Program-made: the position numbers and the translations under genes
Shown here: positions 35,928 to 46,156 of the stretch, piece by piece
Layout of the letters: every line of letters begins with the position of its first letter
Position numbering within the stretch: the stretch's first letter is position 1
DNA from: Hyphomonas pacifica
GTDB taxonomy: Bacteria; Pseudomonadota; Alphaproteobacteria; Caulobacterales; Hyphomonadaceae
Direction: 5' to 3'
DNA: 64,000 nt
Assembly: GCF_000682675.1 (NCBI RefSeq)
Contig: NZ_AWFA01000005.1
Location: forward strand, 28,413-92,412
The notes under the pieces: generated by a model
What the model was told of the DNA's origin: nothing
The model's database searches: none
Seen by the model: the letters and a program-made list of their open reading frames with translations, nothing else

Positions 35928-36908
35928 ATGGTTATCTGTAATTTTGATGCAAGGACTGATCCAATTTACGCCGAACTTCTCAAATTCCTGCTTCTACCTG
36001 CAATCGCGGCTTTCGCTGAGCTGACCACGCCGGGGTCACAAACACAGTCGACGGCGCAAATAGACGAGGTGGGGTTTGAGATCAGGGTTAATGGAACGCT
36101 GTCTTCCTTACCGCTGATCTCTGCATCCAGTATGCCAAGGGAGGCAATCGAGATTGAAGTTCCCAAAGGGGCCTCAATTGCCGTGAGTGCGGGAGAGATC
36201 TCGGAAGACGGCGGTAAGACCCTCTGGACGGCCCCGGATAATCCGGGCTTGGAAGATATGACGATCAGCTTCAACGGTCAGGAAAGCCGGGTGAACCTGT
36301 TCGTGCTCACACCATTTCGCAATGGAGTGGAAGACACGCTGAATGGCTATCGCATCGGCAAGTATGCGCAACCGCTCAGGAATATGAGCAGCTATGCCGT
36401 TCCACGCGGGTTTATAGACCTTACAGCCATGTCAGACGATGTGCGGGTCTCGCCGAATTTCAAGCTTGGGCAATTCCGTTGCAAACAGCAACCAGGTCAT
36501 GAGCCGACTTATTTGCTGGTTCGGCCTGAAATGCTGGTGAAGCTGGAAATAATTCTTGAGGCCGCCAATGAAAAGGGGTGGGAAGCTGATACCTTCTTCG
36601 TGATGAGTGGATATCGTACGCCATTCTACAATGCCGCTATCGGTAACACGACGACGTCTTCTCGGCATCTCTATGGCGATGCGGCTGACATCTATATTGA
36701 TCTGGATCGCGATGGGCAGATGGACGATCTTGATGGCAATGGTCGGATTGAAAAGGCGGATGCCTATGCACTCGTTGCCCTAATCGAGGATTTGTCAGCG
36801 AAGAAAGATCCCCGCTGGGTCCCTGGTGGTGGGGCTGCCTATGGAGCGAATGCGGCGCACGGGCCTTTCGTGCATGTCGACACGCGCGGATACAAGGCGC
36901 GCTGGTAG
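35928..36908 (+). CDS. M15-family D-Ala-D-Ala carboxypeptidase-like protein
   Basis: About 326 residues. The C-terminal half holds the M15A-type zinc site: SGYRTPFYN, HLYGDAADI with the His and Asp ligands, and HGPFVHVDTRG with the third His. Between them DLDRDGQMDDLDGNGRI has Asp spacing like an EF-hand or dockerin loop and may bind calcium. The N-terminus has a hydrophobic segment suitable for export. ATG 35928 was used; GTG 35922 is also possible. The divergent neighbour is an L,D-transpeptidase, suggesting joint work on peptidoglycan. Confidence 0.8.
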   Translation: MVICNFDARTDPIYAELLKFLLLPAIAAFAELTTPGSQTQSTAQIDEVGFEIRVNGTLSSLPLISASSMPREAIEIEVPKGASIAVSAGEISEDGGKTLWTAPDNPGLEDMTISFNGQESRVNLFVLTPFRNGVEDTLNGYRIGKYAQPLRNMSSYAVPRGFIDLTAMSDDVRVSPNFKLGQFRCKQQPGHEPTYLLVRPEMLVKLEIILEAANEKGWEADTFFVMSGYRTPFYNAAIGNTTTSSRHLYGDAADIYIDLDRDGQMDDLDGNGRIEKADAYALVALIEDLSAKKDPRWVPGGGAAYGANAAHGPFVHVDTRGYKARW

Positions 36909-36977
36909 GGCGAGGACCCAGGCCACAAGCATTCTCCCTCTTGCCGGAACGTCAAATAGACGTCACAAACTGACCTT

Positions 36978-37886
36978 ATGGATTGGGGCAAATTGAAGTC
37001 TTTTCACGCGGCCGCCGAAGCCGGAAGCCTGACCTCCGCAGGGGAGCGTCTGGGCATTTCGCAATCGGCTGTTTCTCGTCAAATTGCAGCTCTGGAAGAG
37101 GCGCTTGGCGTATCTCTGTTCCAGCGCCATGCACGCGGGCTTGTCCTGACAGATAGCGGCCATACGCTTTTTCGCTCCACCATGGAGATGGCCAGCGCGG
37201 CGCAATCAGCGAATACGCTGCTGAAAGACCAGCAAGAAACCCCGCAGGGCGAACTTATCGTATCCGCGCCGATGGCTTTTGGCTCTACCTGGCTGGTTCC
37301 GCGCCTGGGTACATTTGCCCGCAAGCATCCGGATCTCAATCTGGACCTGCGCCTTGATGACAGCCGGGAATATGACCTGCTGAAGTTAGAGGCGGAATGC
37401 GCCATCCGCCTGTGGGCCGCTGACAAGGCAGACCTGATCCAGCGCAAGCTGGGCACTGTGGCGACGAATTTGTATGCCGCGCCAGAATATCTGAAGGCTT
37501 ATGGCATGCCGCGCACGCCTCAGGACCTCGATAATCACCGCATCATTGCCTATGGCGATGAAAGCTCGCTGCTGGATGTCATGAGCTTTGCCTGCCGGGT
37601 GGGACGGGATGACAGTCCACCGCGTCAGGCAGCCCTGAAAGTGAACAATGTGTTTGCCATGTTGCGGGCTGTCGATGCGGGGCTCGGCATTGCGGACGTG
37701 CCGGACTACATGGCCTCCACCATGCCGCGCCTTGTTAAGGTGTTGCCGGAAACCGTGGGGCCAATTTTCGATCTCTATTTTATCTACCCAAGCGATCTTC
37801 GGCGCTCCAAACGGGTAGCAGCTTTCAGAGATTTCATTACCGCTGAGACGGAAATCCTCCGGCGGCCTGCTATGCGTCACAATTAA
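36978..37886 (+). CDS. LysR-family transcriptional regulator
   Basis: A 302-residue LysR protein. The N-terminal winged HTH (SAGERLGISQSAVSRQIAALE) is followed by a linker helix and a periplasmic-binding-type effector domain. No divergent target gene adjoins it (the M15 gene lies upstream on the same strand), so the regulon is unknown. A palindrome and a candidate sRNA follow its stop codon. Confidence 0.92.
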   Translation: MDWGKLKSFHAAAEAGSLTSAGERLGISQSAVSRQIAALEEALGVSLFQRHARGLVLTDSGHTLFRSTMEMASAAQSANTLLKDQQETPQGELIVSAPMAFGSTWLVPRLGTFARKHPDLNLDLRLDDSREYDLLKLEAECAIRLWAADKADLIQRKLGTVATNLYAAPEYLKAYGMPRTPQDLDNHRIIAYGDESSLLDVMSFACRVGRDDSPPRQAALKVNNVFAMLRAVDAGLGIADVPDYMASTMPRLVKVLPETVGPIFDLYFIYPSDLRRSKRVAAFRDFITAETEILRRPAMRHN

Positions 37887-37901
37887 GTCAAATTCCAATA
37901 C

Positions 37902-37921
37902 TTCATGCATAAATGCATGAA
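37902..37921. promoter_or_regulatory. Perfect 9-bp palindrome (2-base spacer) upstream of candidate sRNA
   Basis: TTCATGCAT (37902-37910) and ATGCATGAA (37913-37921) with AA between. It sits 16 bases past the LysR stop and 20 bases before the -35 element of the candidate sRNA. Without a following T run it is more likely an operator than a terminator. Confidence 0.45.
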
Positions 37922-37940
37922 AGCCCTGCTGAGACGCATC

Positions 37941-37969
37941 TTGTAATCACCGTAACAAGGGTTATTTAG
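37941..37969 (+). promoter_or_regulatory. Candidate promoter of the sRNA
   Basis: TTGTAA (37941-37946), 17-base spacer, ATTTAG (37964-37969). The predicted start would fall near 37976, just before the first stem of the RNA. Confidence 0.45.
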
Positions 37970-37975
37970 CCGTTA

Positions 37976-38086
37976 TGCCAAGGGTCCCGGGCATGTACCC
38001 AATCTTTCCTCCGATTGGGCGTTTCCTCCCCCCAACGGGACCCGATACTTCAGCCCGGCGCGTTCTCCGCAGCCGGGCTTTTTTTT
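37976..38086 (+). ncRNA. Candidate trans-acting small RNA with anti-Shine-Dalgarno loops
   Basis: About 110 bases with nested structure. GGGTCCCG (37982-37989) pairs with CGGGACCC (38036-38043) to close a domain. Inside it CCCAATC (37998-38004) pairs with GATTGGG (38013-38019), leaving the eight-base loop TTTCCTCC (38005-38012). A second TTTCCTCCCCCC tract (38022-38033) is unpaired. A terminator hairpin with eight T follows (38052-38086). Loops carrying CCUCC are the hallmark of alphaproteobacterial sRNAs such as mmgR/suhB and the alpha-r14 group, which bind ribosome-binding sites. Resemblance is by architecture; I could not run Infernal against Rfam. Confidence 0.7.
38052..38086 (+). terminator. 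Intrinsic terminator of the candidate sRNA
   Basis: Perfect 8-bp stem AGCCCGGC (38052-38059) / GCCGGGCT (38072-38079), 12-base loop, and a run of eight T (38079-38086). Confidence 0.9.
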
Positions 38087-38120
38087 ACGCAATTTCCTGA
38101 CGTGTTGCGCCGCAGCATTC

Positions 38121-38161
38121 CAAAACAAAACTGCCGCCCCTCCGGCAAGGAGAGGCGGCAG
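38121..38161 (-). terminator. Intrinsic terminator of dps
   Basis: CTGCCGCC (38131-38138) and GGCGGCAG (38154-38161) with an inner CTCC/GGAG extension. On the minus strand the stem is followed by TTTTGTTTTG. It lies just past the dps stop codon. Confidence 0.8.
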
Positions 38162-38188
38162 ATGAAACAAGGGCAGGGGGCTTTTCGC

Positions 38189-38653
38189 CTAAAGGCTTGC
38201 GCGAAGCATCCAGGCGGTTTTCTCGGCAATCGTGGCGCGCTGGGTCATCAGGTCGGCGGTAACCATGTCGCCATTGTCCTCGGCAATCTTGAGACCCGTC
38301 TTGGCGGCGCGACTGATCGCTTCGTGGCCTTTCACCAAATTCTCCACCATCGTATCCGCATCCGGAATGCCGTTGTCCGGCTTGATCGTAGCCGGTTCAA
38401 CCATTTCAGCGGCAGAGGCCGGGGCAAAATGGCCAAGGGCGCGAATACGTTCTGCAATCTCGTCCAAGGCTGTCCACAATTCATTATACTGCGTCTCGAA
38501 CATAGTGTGCAGGGAATTGAAGCGTGGGCCTGTTACGTTCCAGTGATAGCCATGCGTCTTGGAATAAAGCGCATAGGTCTCAGCCAGCAGGACGCGCAGG
38601 GCATCTGCTGATGTACTACGGGCGTTATCATTCAGACCAATATCTACAGGCAT
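38189..38653 (-). CDS. dps: Dps family ferritin-like DNA-protection protein
   Basis: A 154-residue Dps protein. The ferroxidase segment KTHGYHWNVTGPRF is followed by MFETQYNELWTALDEIAERI, with the conserved His/Asp/Glu ligands at the dimer interface. Dps oxidises iron with peroxide and protects DNA in starvation and oxidative stress. AAGGAG lies eight bases before ATG 38653. A perfect palindrome with OxyR-type spacing lies about 80-100 bases upstream, and its terminator is shown separately. Confidence 0.93.
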   Translation of the reverse strand: MPVDIGLNDNARSTSADALRVLLAETYALYSKTHGYHWNVTGPRFNSLHTMFETQYNELWTALDEIAERIRALGHFAPASAAEMVEPATIKPDNGIPDADTMVENLVKGHEAISRAAKTGLKIAEDNGDMVTADLMTQRATIAEKTAWMLRASL

Positions 38654-38731
38654 GGGAAAACTCCTTTTGTCCTTACAGACAAAAGATAGGGAGTGCTGGT
38701 CTCATACGCCAATTAATAGGCCGAGATGCCG

Positions 38732-38750
38732 CTATAGGATTATCCTATAG
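38732..38750. promoter_or_regulatory. Palindrome upstream of dps, OxyR-like
   Basis: CTATAGGAT-T-ATCCTATAG at 38732-38750, a perfect 9-bp inverted repeat. It contains ATAG-N7-CTAT (38734-38748), the unit of OxyR sites, 80-97 bases before the dps start. A second unit is only partly recognisable on either side. Confidence 0.5.
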
Positions 38751-38754
38751 GTGG

Positions 38755-40089
<1,335 letters not shown>

Positions 40090-40205
40090 TTAAGCGTCTC
40101 GCGCAAACTTAAATGAGCAATTACAACAAGATATTAGCCCTGTTTTGCTATGATCCAGGGGCGGGAGTATCCGAGAGTCCCTCTGGAGAGGTGAAATTTT
40201 TCGCC

Positions 40206-40508
40206 ATGTATGAAGCAAGTAGCAATTCTGTCTTGAACCGCTTCCTGGATGAAGTGGCCCATACACTTAATGTCGCCTATCGGGAGACCAGTCTCTGGCT
40301 GGCGCGTCTGGATGACATGGAAAAAGTATTCCTGCTGAGTGGCTTCATCCTGATCCTGTTCATGCTGATTATCGTGAAGGCAGCCAAGCGACCGCACAAT
40401 CCTGGCAAGGGACGTTCATTTTTCACGTCTCTGGTGCTGGTGATGGTGTTTGCCTTCGGGGCTGGCTGGATCCTCGATTCCCGATTGGACCTGTCACACT
40501 ACCTCTAG
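40206..40508 (+). CDS. Small two-helix membrane protein, unknown function
   Basis: About 100 residues from ATG 40206; GGAGAGG lies about 15 bases upstream. Two hydrophobic helices (about 42-60 and 75-95) are joined by a short basic loop ([13 protein letters not shown]). An upstream start at 40113 (131 residues) or GTG 40191 is possible. No family recognised. It precedes uvrC by 40 bases. Confidence 0.55.
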   Translation: MYEASSNSVLNRFLDEVAHTLNVAYRETSLWLARLDDMEKVFLLSGFILILFMLIIVKAAKRPHNPGKGRSFFTSLVLVMVFAFGAGWILDSRLDLSHYL

Positions 40509-40548
40509 GGTCTCGCATACTGACCTTTGGCAAGCTATCTGTAGGGCC

Positions 40549-42423
40549 ATGAGCCCGACCGATTCCAGCGCATCGCCTCTTCGGGGCATTGATGTCATCA
40601 AGGACAATCTGAAACGCCTGCCAGCCCGGCCAGGTGTTTATCGCATGTTCGGTGAACATGATGAGGTTCTGTATGTCGGCAAGGCGCGGGACCTGAAGGC
40701 GCGCGTGTCGAATTATGCACGGCTCGGGGGGCACACGCAGCGCATCGCGCGGATGATCTCCATGACACGCCGGATGGAATTCGTCGTAACGGAGACCGAG
40801 ACCGAGGCGCTGCTGCTGGAAGCCAGCCTGATCAAGAGTCTGAAGCCGCGTTTCAATGTTTTGCTACGCGACGACAAATCCTTTCCTTACATTCTGATAC
40901 GCCGGGACCACGAGGCGCCACAGATCAAGAAATATCGTGGCAGCAAGATGGATCAGGGGGACTATTTCGGCCCTTTTGCCAGTGCTGGCGCCGTTATGCG
41001 GACGCTGGACACGTTGCAGAAGGCATTCCTGCTGCGCACCTGTGAAGACAGTGTATACTCAGTCCGTACACGCCCGTGCATGTTGCACCAGATCAAGCGC
41101 TGTGCGGCGCCCTGTGTGGGCCTCATTTCGACAGAAGATTATCAGGCCCTGGCAGATCAGGCGGCAGACTTTCTGCGCGGGAAGGGGGCGGACCTGCAAA
41201 AGCGTCTGGCAGCCGATATGGAACAAGCCGCCGAGGAGATGGAGTTTGAACGCGCGGCGCGCTTGCGTGACCGGATTCGCGCGCTGGCCCATGTTCGCTC
41301 TACTCAGGATGTGAACCCGGAAGATATTGAAGAGGCCGACGTGTTTGCCATCGAGATGGATGGCGGCGTTTCCTGTGTGCAGGTCTTCTTCATTCGGGCC
41401 GGGCAGAACTGGGGCGCGACGGCGCATTATCCACGCCATGAACGCGAACAGACGCCCGAGGAAGTTCTGTCCGCCTTCCTTGTGCAATTCTATGACAAGC
41501 GCCCGCCGCCAAGGCTTATCCTGGTCAATCAGATGCCGGATCAGGCAGAGCTGATTTCAGAGGCACTCGAACTGAAAGCTGGCCGCAAGGTGGAAGTGCG
41601 AAAGCCCGAGCGTGGCAGCAAGAAGGACCTTGTAGCCCAGGCCGCGCGCAATGCCAGCGAGGCGCTCTCCCGCAAGCTGGCAGAGACCGCCAGCCAGGCG
41701 CGCCTCCTGGCGGAAGTCGCGAAGGTATTCGAGCTTGAGGCCCCGCCGGAACGGATTGAGATCTACGACAACTCCCACATTCAGGGTACAAATGCCGTAG
41801 GCGGAATGGTTGTCGCGGGTCCAGAAGGCTTCATGAAGAATGCCTATCGCAAGTTCAATATAAAAGACGAGACGATCGAACCCGGTGATGATTATGGCAT
41901 GATGCGCGAAGTCATGCGTCGGCGTTTTTCGCGTGCCCTGAAAGAACGGGATGAGGGCAACGGAGCCAACTGGCCGGACCTGGTGCTGATTGATGGCGGC
42001 CTGGGACAGATGAATGCCGTGATTGAGGCGCTGGCCGATATTGGTGTGACCCCGGATGATGTGAACCTTGTGTCCATCGCCAAGGGGGTGGACAGAAATG
42101 CCGGGCGGGAGCAATTCTTCCGGCCGGGCAGGCCGCCCTTCAAACTGCCGGAAACGGCGCCTGTGCTGTACTATCTTCAGCGCCTGCGCGATGAGGCCCA
42201 CCGCTGGGCGATTGGCGCGCACCGGGCAAAGCGCTCTGCCGCGATCAAGACCTCGCCGCTGGACGAAATCGAAGGTGTTGGCCCGGCCCGCAAAAAGGCG
42301 TTGTTGCACCATTTCGGCTCTGCCAAAGGCGTTTCACGCGCCAAGGTCGCAGACCTGATGGAAGTTGAAGGCGTGAGTGAGGCTCTTGCGGAACGCATCT
42401 GGGGCCATTTCAACAGCGGCTAA
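40549..42423 (+). CDS. uvrC: UvrABC excinuclease subunit C
   Basis: A 624-residue UvrC. GIY-YIG nuclease domain ([15 protein letters not shown]), a UVR motif ([15 protein letters not shown]), an endonuclease-V-like RNase H domain ([14 protein letters not shown]), and C-terminal helix-hairpin-helix motifs ([13 protein letters not shown]). With UvrA and UvrB it makes both incisions of nucleotide excision repair. ATG 40549 gives the family N-terminus. Its stop codon overlaps that of the convergent TetR gene. Confidence 0.97.
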   Translation: MSPTDSSASPLRGIDVIKDNLKRLPARPGVYRMFGEHDEVLYVGKARDLKARVSNYARLGGHTQRIARMISMTRRMEFVVTETETEALLLEASLIKSLKPRFNVLLRDDKSFPYILIRRDHEAPQIKKYRGSKMDQGDYFGPFASAGAVMRTLDTLQKAFLLRTCEDSVYSVRTRPCMLHQIKRCAAPCVGLISTEDYQALADQAADFLRGKGADLQKRLAADMEQAAEEMEFERAARLRDRIRALAHVRSTQDVNPEDIEEADVFAIEMDGGVSCVQVFFIRAGQNWGATAHYPRHEREQTPEEVLSAFLVQFYDKRPPPRLILVNQMPDQAELISEALELKAGRKVEVRKPERGSKKDLVAQAARNASEALSRKLAETASQARLLAEVAKVFELEAPPERIEIYDNSHIQGTNAVGGMVVAGPEGFMKNAYRKFNIKDETIEPGDDYGMMREVMRRRFSRALKERDEGNGANWPDLVLIDGGLGQMNAVIEALADIGVTPDDVNLVSIAKGVDRNAGREQFFRPGRPPFKLPETAPVLYYLQRLRDEAHRWAIGAHRAKRSAAIKTSPLDEIEGVGPARKKALLHHFGSAKGVSRAKVADLMEVEGVSEALAERIWGHFNSG

Positions 42424-43028
42424 TCTATCCGTGTGCTGCGCATGGCAAGATTGTTGATGTAACTTTCCATCAAGTACACAATCTCATCTTCCAGTATGTT
42501 CGTATCAAGTTCCAGTTCAGGCTCGGCCGCCGCCGCGCGCAACAGATAGATGGCGGCGTGTGTGAGGATGAAGGTGGCTTCACGGCCCAGATTGAGCTGC
42601 ACGTCGGCACTTTCCTGAAGCGATGCGAGGAGCGCAAGATGCTGACGACTCATCTCTGTGGCGCCTCCATTTCGGAAGAGGACGTCTGATAGCGCGATGC
42701 GCGTTTCGGGTGAGCCTTGTGGGCCATGGATCAGGGCGCGGACAATTGCGCGGATACTGGAAATTTCCGGGGTTTCCAGAATGATCTCGGTGACCAATTG
42801 CCGGATTTCATCACTCTCTTTCTGGGCAATGGCCAGAAGGATGGCATCGCGATCCTCAAAATACTGGTACAGCGTCCCGATGCTGACACCGGCCCGCTCG
42901 GCGATGTGATTGGTGGTAAGATTGCTGAGCCCTTCGGCCTCCAGAATCTGAAAGGCAGCCTCCAGAATAGCCTCAACCGTGGCTTGCGCCCGCTTTTGCG
43001 TGGGTTTTCTTCTTTTCTTTTCAGTCAC
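42420..43028 (-). CDS. TetR-family transcriptional regulator
   Basis: A 202-residue TetR protein with an HTH at residues 27-57 ([20 protein letters not shown]) and a helical ligand domain. It is divergent from the MpaB-type oxygenase gene, with 111 bases between, and is the likely repressor of that gene. I do not see a clean palindrome in the shared promoter region. Confidence 0.9.
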   Translation of the reverse strand: MTEKKRRKPTQKRAQATVEAILEAAFQILEAEGLSNLTTNHIAERAGVSIGTLYQYFEDRDAILLAIAQKESDEIRQLVTEIILETPEISSIRAIVRALIHGPQGSPETRIALSDVLFRNGGATEMSRQHLALLASLQESADVQLNLGREATFILTHAAIYLLRAAAAEPELELDTNILEDEIVYLMESYINNLAMRSTRID

Positions 43029-43139
43029 TTGTAAGGCCTTTCGGCAAAGAGTCTGCCCATAATGAGGATGCGAGTAAAAATGTGAGCAATGCTTAGATTA
43101 TACTGAGGACTGTGAAAAGATGCAGTCAGGAGAAGGTAT

Positions 43140-44465
43140 ATGCAGACTTCGCTCGAAGATGTTCATGAGCGTATCGAACGGCAGAAGATGGCCCTTCCGA
43201 TGATGTATGGGGATGTCGATTTCTCGCAGGCACCTGAACGCTATACTGAAAATATCGCTGAAAGCTCCATGGCGAGCTATGCGGATAAATTCCCTGCGCC
43301 GCCTGCCGAGATGCGCGAACGGGTCAAGGCCTATACGATGCTGGGAGATGTCACGGCAGACGCCTATGCGTCGCTGATGGCCACTTATGGCTTCAAGCGT
43401 CTTGTCGAGATGCTGACCACGGCCTGTGACAAGGGATTGGAGGCTGTGCCCGACGCACCGCCTCAACTGGTTGCCCTGATCGAGGAAATGGAAACCAAAC
43501 CTGACTGGCTGGATATGGATCTGGTACGCGAAGGGGCCCGGCTGAACCGTTTGCCCATGGCGGTCACGGCGCCCTGGATGATCCGCGGCGCGTTTCTTGC
43601 GACCTTTCTGAACAAGTATACGGCACTGCCCATGGCGCTGACCGGCACGCTGAGCCATGCGTCGGCGTCGCGCCGCGTGAATGAGACGGCGACCTTCTTT
43701 ACCGTGACGACGCTTCCTGGCGCGCTGGAGCCGCGCGGGGAAGGTTTCAAGGCGGCGGCAATGGTTCGCCTGATGCACTCCATGGTCCGCTTCAATGTGA
43801 TGCGCCGGATGCGCAATGTCTGGGATATTTCCGTCTACGGTATTCCTGTGCCGCAGGTGGACCAGATGCCCGCCGGCCTGATTGATGTGTTCCTGCTGTC
43901 TTACCAGATGCTGGAAGAGGGACGGACAGAGTTCACCCCGGATGAACGCGCGCAGCTGGAGTTCAGCCGTTATCGCTGTTACCTGTTGGGCCTGCCGGAA
44001 GATTTGTTGATGGATACGCCGCAAGGCATTGTCGACATCATGAATGCCCGCTCCGCCTCTATCCGGTCTGGCTTTGATGACGAGACCTGCGGGTCTCTGG
44101 TGCGTGCAACTCTGGCGACCTATTTGCCGCCAAATCGCTCCGTCGGGAACCAGATTCGCAATGCACTGGAGCGTCGCCTGGCGCGGCTCGTTCTGGTGAA
44201 ACAGTTTCTCGGAGGGGATAGCAAAATGGCGCGGGATATTGGTGTCCCGGTCCAGCCGTTGGATTATGTTATTGCCGCAGTATTGTTCCCATACATCACG
44301 ATGAAGATGGCGGCCTATAAAACGGCCCGTTCGATCCCTGGCGTCAGAAGTCTGATGGAGCGTCATCTGACGGCCAAGATACACCGTTTGCTGAAACGCT
44401 ATGGCCATGCCGAATTTACATCGGATGCAGAGGCATATCGTCCGGCCGTGAAAGCGGCCGCGTAG
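43140..44465 (+). CDS. Oxygenase MpaB/DUF2236 family protein
   Basis: A 441-residue protein of the MpaB/latex-clearing-protein superfamily. The RLMHSMVRF segment and the following YGIPVPQVDQMPAGL motif correspond to the heme-linked conserved region. Characterised relatives use heme to cleave isoprenoid double bonds with oxygen. Substrate here unknown. GGAGAAGG ends three bases before the ATG. The divergent TetR gene probably controls it. Confidence 0.8.
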   Translation: MQTSLEDVHERIERQKMALPMMYGDVDFSQAPERYTENIAESSMASYADKFPAPPAEMRERVKAYTMLGDVTADAYASLMATYGFKRLVEMLTTACDKGLEAVPDAPPQLVALIEEMETKPDWLDMDLVREGARLNRLPMAVTAPWMIRGAFLATFLNKYTALPMALTGTLSHASASRRVNETATFFTVTTLPGALEPRGEGFKAAAMVRLMHSMVRFNVMRRMRNVWDISVYGIPVPQVDQMPAGLIDVFLLSYQMLEEGRTEFTPDERAQLEFSRYRCYLLGLPEDLLMDTPQGIVDIMNARSASIRSGFDDETCGSLVRATLATYLPPNRSVGNQIRNALERRLARLVLVKQFLGGDSKMARDIGVPVQPLDYVIAAVLFPYITMKMAAYKTARSIPGVRSLMERHLTAKIHRLLKRYGHAEFTSDAEAYRPAVKAAA

Positions 44466-44484
44466 GGGGCGGTAAGTGGGGGCT

Positions 44485-44530
44485 GTCTGGTGCCCTTCAT
44501 GCCTGCGGGGGCAGGCGAAGGGCGCCAGAC
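44485..44530. repeat. Long hairpin between convergent genes
   Basis: GTCTGGTGCCCTTC (44485-44498) and GAAGGGCGCCAGAC (44517-44530) with one mismatch, nested around GCCTGC-GGGG-GCAGGC. A 20-bp stem without a T run on either strand. It may end both transcripts or be a dispersed palindromic repeat. Confidence 0.55.
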
Positions 44531-44560
44531 TGTTACCGTATCCTGACGGGGCGCAGCGCC

Positions 44561-46054
44561 TTATTCGTTAGGGCCGTCCATACCAAGGATGATCTGGGCA
44601 TAGCCCTCTGACAGGCGCTTCATATTGGCGACTTCCAGCCGCTCATTTGTGCCATGAAAGCCATGCGTGTCTTCTTCCTTCACCAGGGCGGGGGCGAAGC
44701 GGTAGACATTCTTGCTGATCGCTGACGCATAACGGGCATCCGTCGCGCCCAGCACGAGGCTCGGCGCGGCAGGCGCGCCATCACCAACTTTTTCGGCCAC
44801 GCTGGCCAGAACAGCATAAGCACGATTGTCCGTAGGCGACACAGGCGAAGCCGGGCTACTGATGCCGCCCTCGCCAAGGCTGACTTCGATGCCTTCGATG
44901 TCAGATGTCAGGTCTTTGACATGCTGCATCACGCTTTCTGGTGTGTCATTCGGATGGATACGGAAGTTTACAGTCGCCATGGCGCGCTGTGGCAGGACGT
45001 TCTCCTTTGCGGAGCCCGCCAGCATGGTTGGCGCTGTGGTCGTGCGGATCATGGCATTCCCGGCCGGTATCTTCGAGAATGAGGAATCCACCATGCCTTT
45101 GAACAGCCAGAGATTGGCAAAGGCCATGCGGTTCATGAAGGGCATGTCACGCGAGGAGGCTTCCAGAAGGTCTGAGATAGGCGGCTTGGAAAAGTCCGCA
45201 GGCATCTGGTTTTCATCCAGCGAAATGATGGCGCGTGAAAGGTTAACGGCGGCTGAATTGCGCGGGGGCATGGAGGAGTGGCCGCCCGTCGCATGTGCTG
45301 TGATAACAAGCGTGGTGTAGCCCTTTTCCGAGACGCCGATAAAGCCCATGCGTTTGCCGGTGAGCGGGGAGGGGTCCAGCACCATGAAGCCCTCATCGAG
45401 CACCATTTCCGGACTAATACCGCGCGATTTCAACAGGGCGATCCCCGCCTGCGCGCCGGAGCCTGAGACTTCCTCATCATGGCCGAACATGAAGTGGACT
45501 GTTCGCTCAGGCTGAAAACCGGCCTTGGCCAGAGCCTCTGCCGCTTCCATCAAGGCAATGAGATTGCCTTTGTCGTCCAGGGCGCCGCGTCCATAGACAT
45601 AGCCGTCAATGATCTCTCCGGCGAAGGGCGCGCCGGTCCAGTCGCCCTCAGTGCCGATATTGACCGGTACAACATCCTGGTGGGCCATCAGCAGCAGTGG
45701 ATTGAGAGAGGGGTCAGAGCCTTCCCATGTATAAAGCAGGGTCAGCGTGCCGGGAACCAGTTCGCGTTTCATGGCCGCATGGGCGGCAGGATAGGTCGCT
45801 TGCAGCCAGTCCTGAAACTCCAGCCAGGGGCCTTCCTGACCTGGGCGCGGGTCTCCGGGGGCAACGGTAATCGTGCGGAACTGAATAGCCTCGCTAAGAT
45901 GCGCGGCGGCCTCTTCCGCGGAGACAGCAGGTACATCCGCGAGTTCAATGCGATCACCTACGCTGCCGCTACCATAAGAGAATGTGCGTACCAGAAGCAC
46001 GGCCACAAGCACGACGATCAGGGCCATCATGCCCAACAGGATTTTCTTCAGCAT
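44561..46054 (-). CDS. M20-family metallopeptidase (carboxypeptidase S-like)
   Basis: A 497-residue zinc peptidase with an N-terminal membrane anchor (residues 3-24). Metal ligands are visible: HQDVVPV, GRGALDDKGN and the GHDEEVSG segment with the general-base Glu. A dimerisation domain insert is present. The length and anchor match CPS1-like enzymes, which release C-terminal amino acids or cleave N-acyl amino acids. It is divergent from the GPH transporter gene. Confidence 0.88.
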   Translation of the reverse strand: MLKKILLGMMALIVVLVAVLLVRTFSYGSGSVGDRIELADVPAVSAEEAAAHLSEAIQFRTITVAPGDPRPGQEGPWLEFQDWLQATYPAAHAAMKRELVPGTLTLLYTWEGSDPSLNPLLLMAHQDVVPVNIGTEGDWTGAPFAGEIIDGYVYGRGALDDKGNLIALMEAAEALAKAGFQPERTVHFMFGHDEEVSGSGAQAGIALLKSRGISPEMVLDEGFMVLDPSPLTGKRMGFIGVSEKGYTTLVITAHATGGHSSMPPRNSAAVNLSRAIISLDENQMPADFSKPPISDLLEASSRDMPFMNRMAFANLWLFKGMVDSSFSKIPAGNAMIRTTTAPTMLAGSAKENVLPQRAMATVNFRIHPNDTPESVMQHVKDLTSDIEGIEVSLGEGGISSPASPVSPTDNRAYAVLASVAEKVGDGAPAAPSLVLGATDARYASAISKNVYRFAPALVKEEDTHGFHGTNERLEVANMKRLSEGYAQIILGMDGPNE

Positions 46055-46106
46055 ATTTCTCCGCCCTCCCGGATTTATTTAACCTGTGTCAAACGCTGCC
46101 GTCCCG

Positions 46107-46125
46107 ACGTCAACCATTCTGACGT
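46107..46125. promoter_or_regulatory. Inverted repeat between M20 and GPH transporter genes
   Basis: ACGTCA (46107-46112), seven bases, TGACGT (46120-46125), 32 bases before the transporter ATG and 53 bases before the peptidase ATG. A plausible shared operator; no regulator gene adjoins it. Confidence 0.35.
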
Positions 46126-46156
46126 TAAAAAATGACTTGGCCGTCACGTTTTTAGC

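Noticed and set aside
43098..44408. 436-codon open frame on the minus strand
   Set aside because: Antisense to the MpaB-type gene; His/Arg-rich, no family features, and the plus frame has a clear family match and ribosome-binding site.
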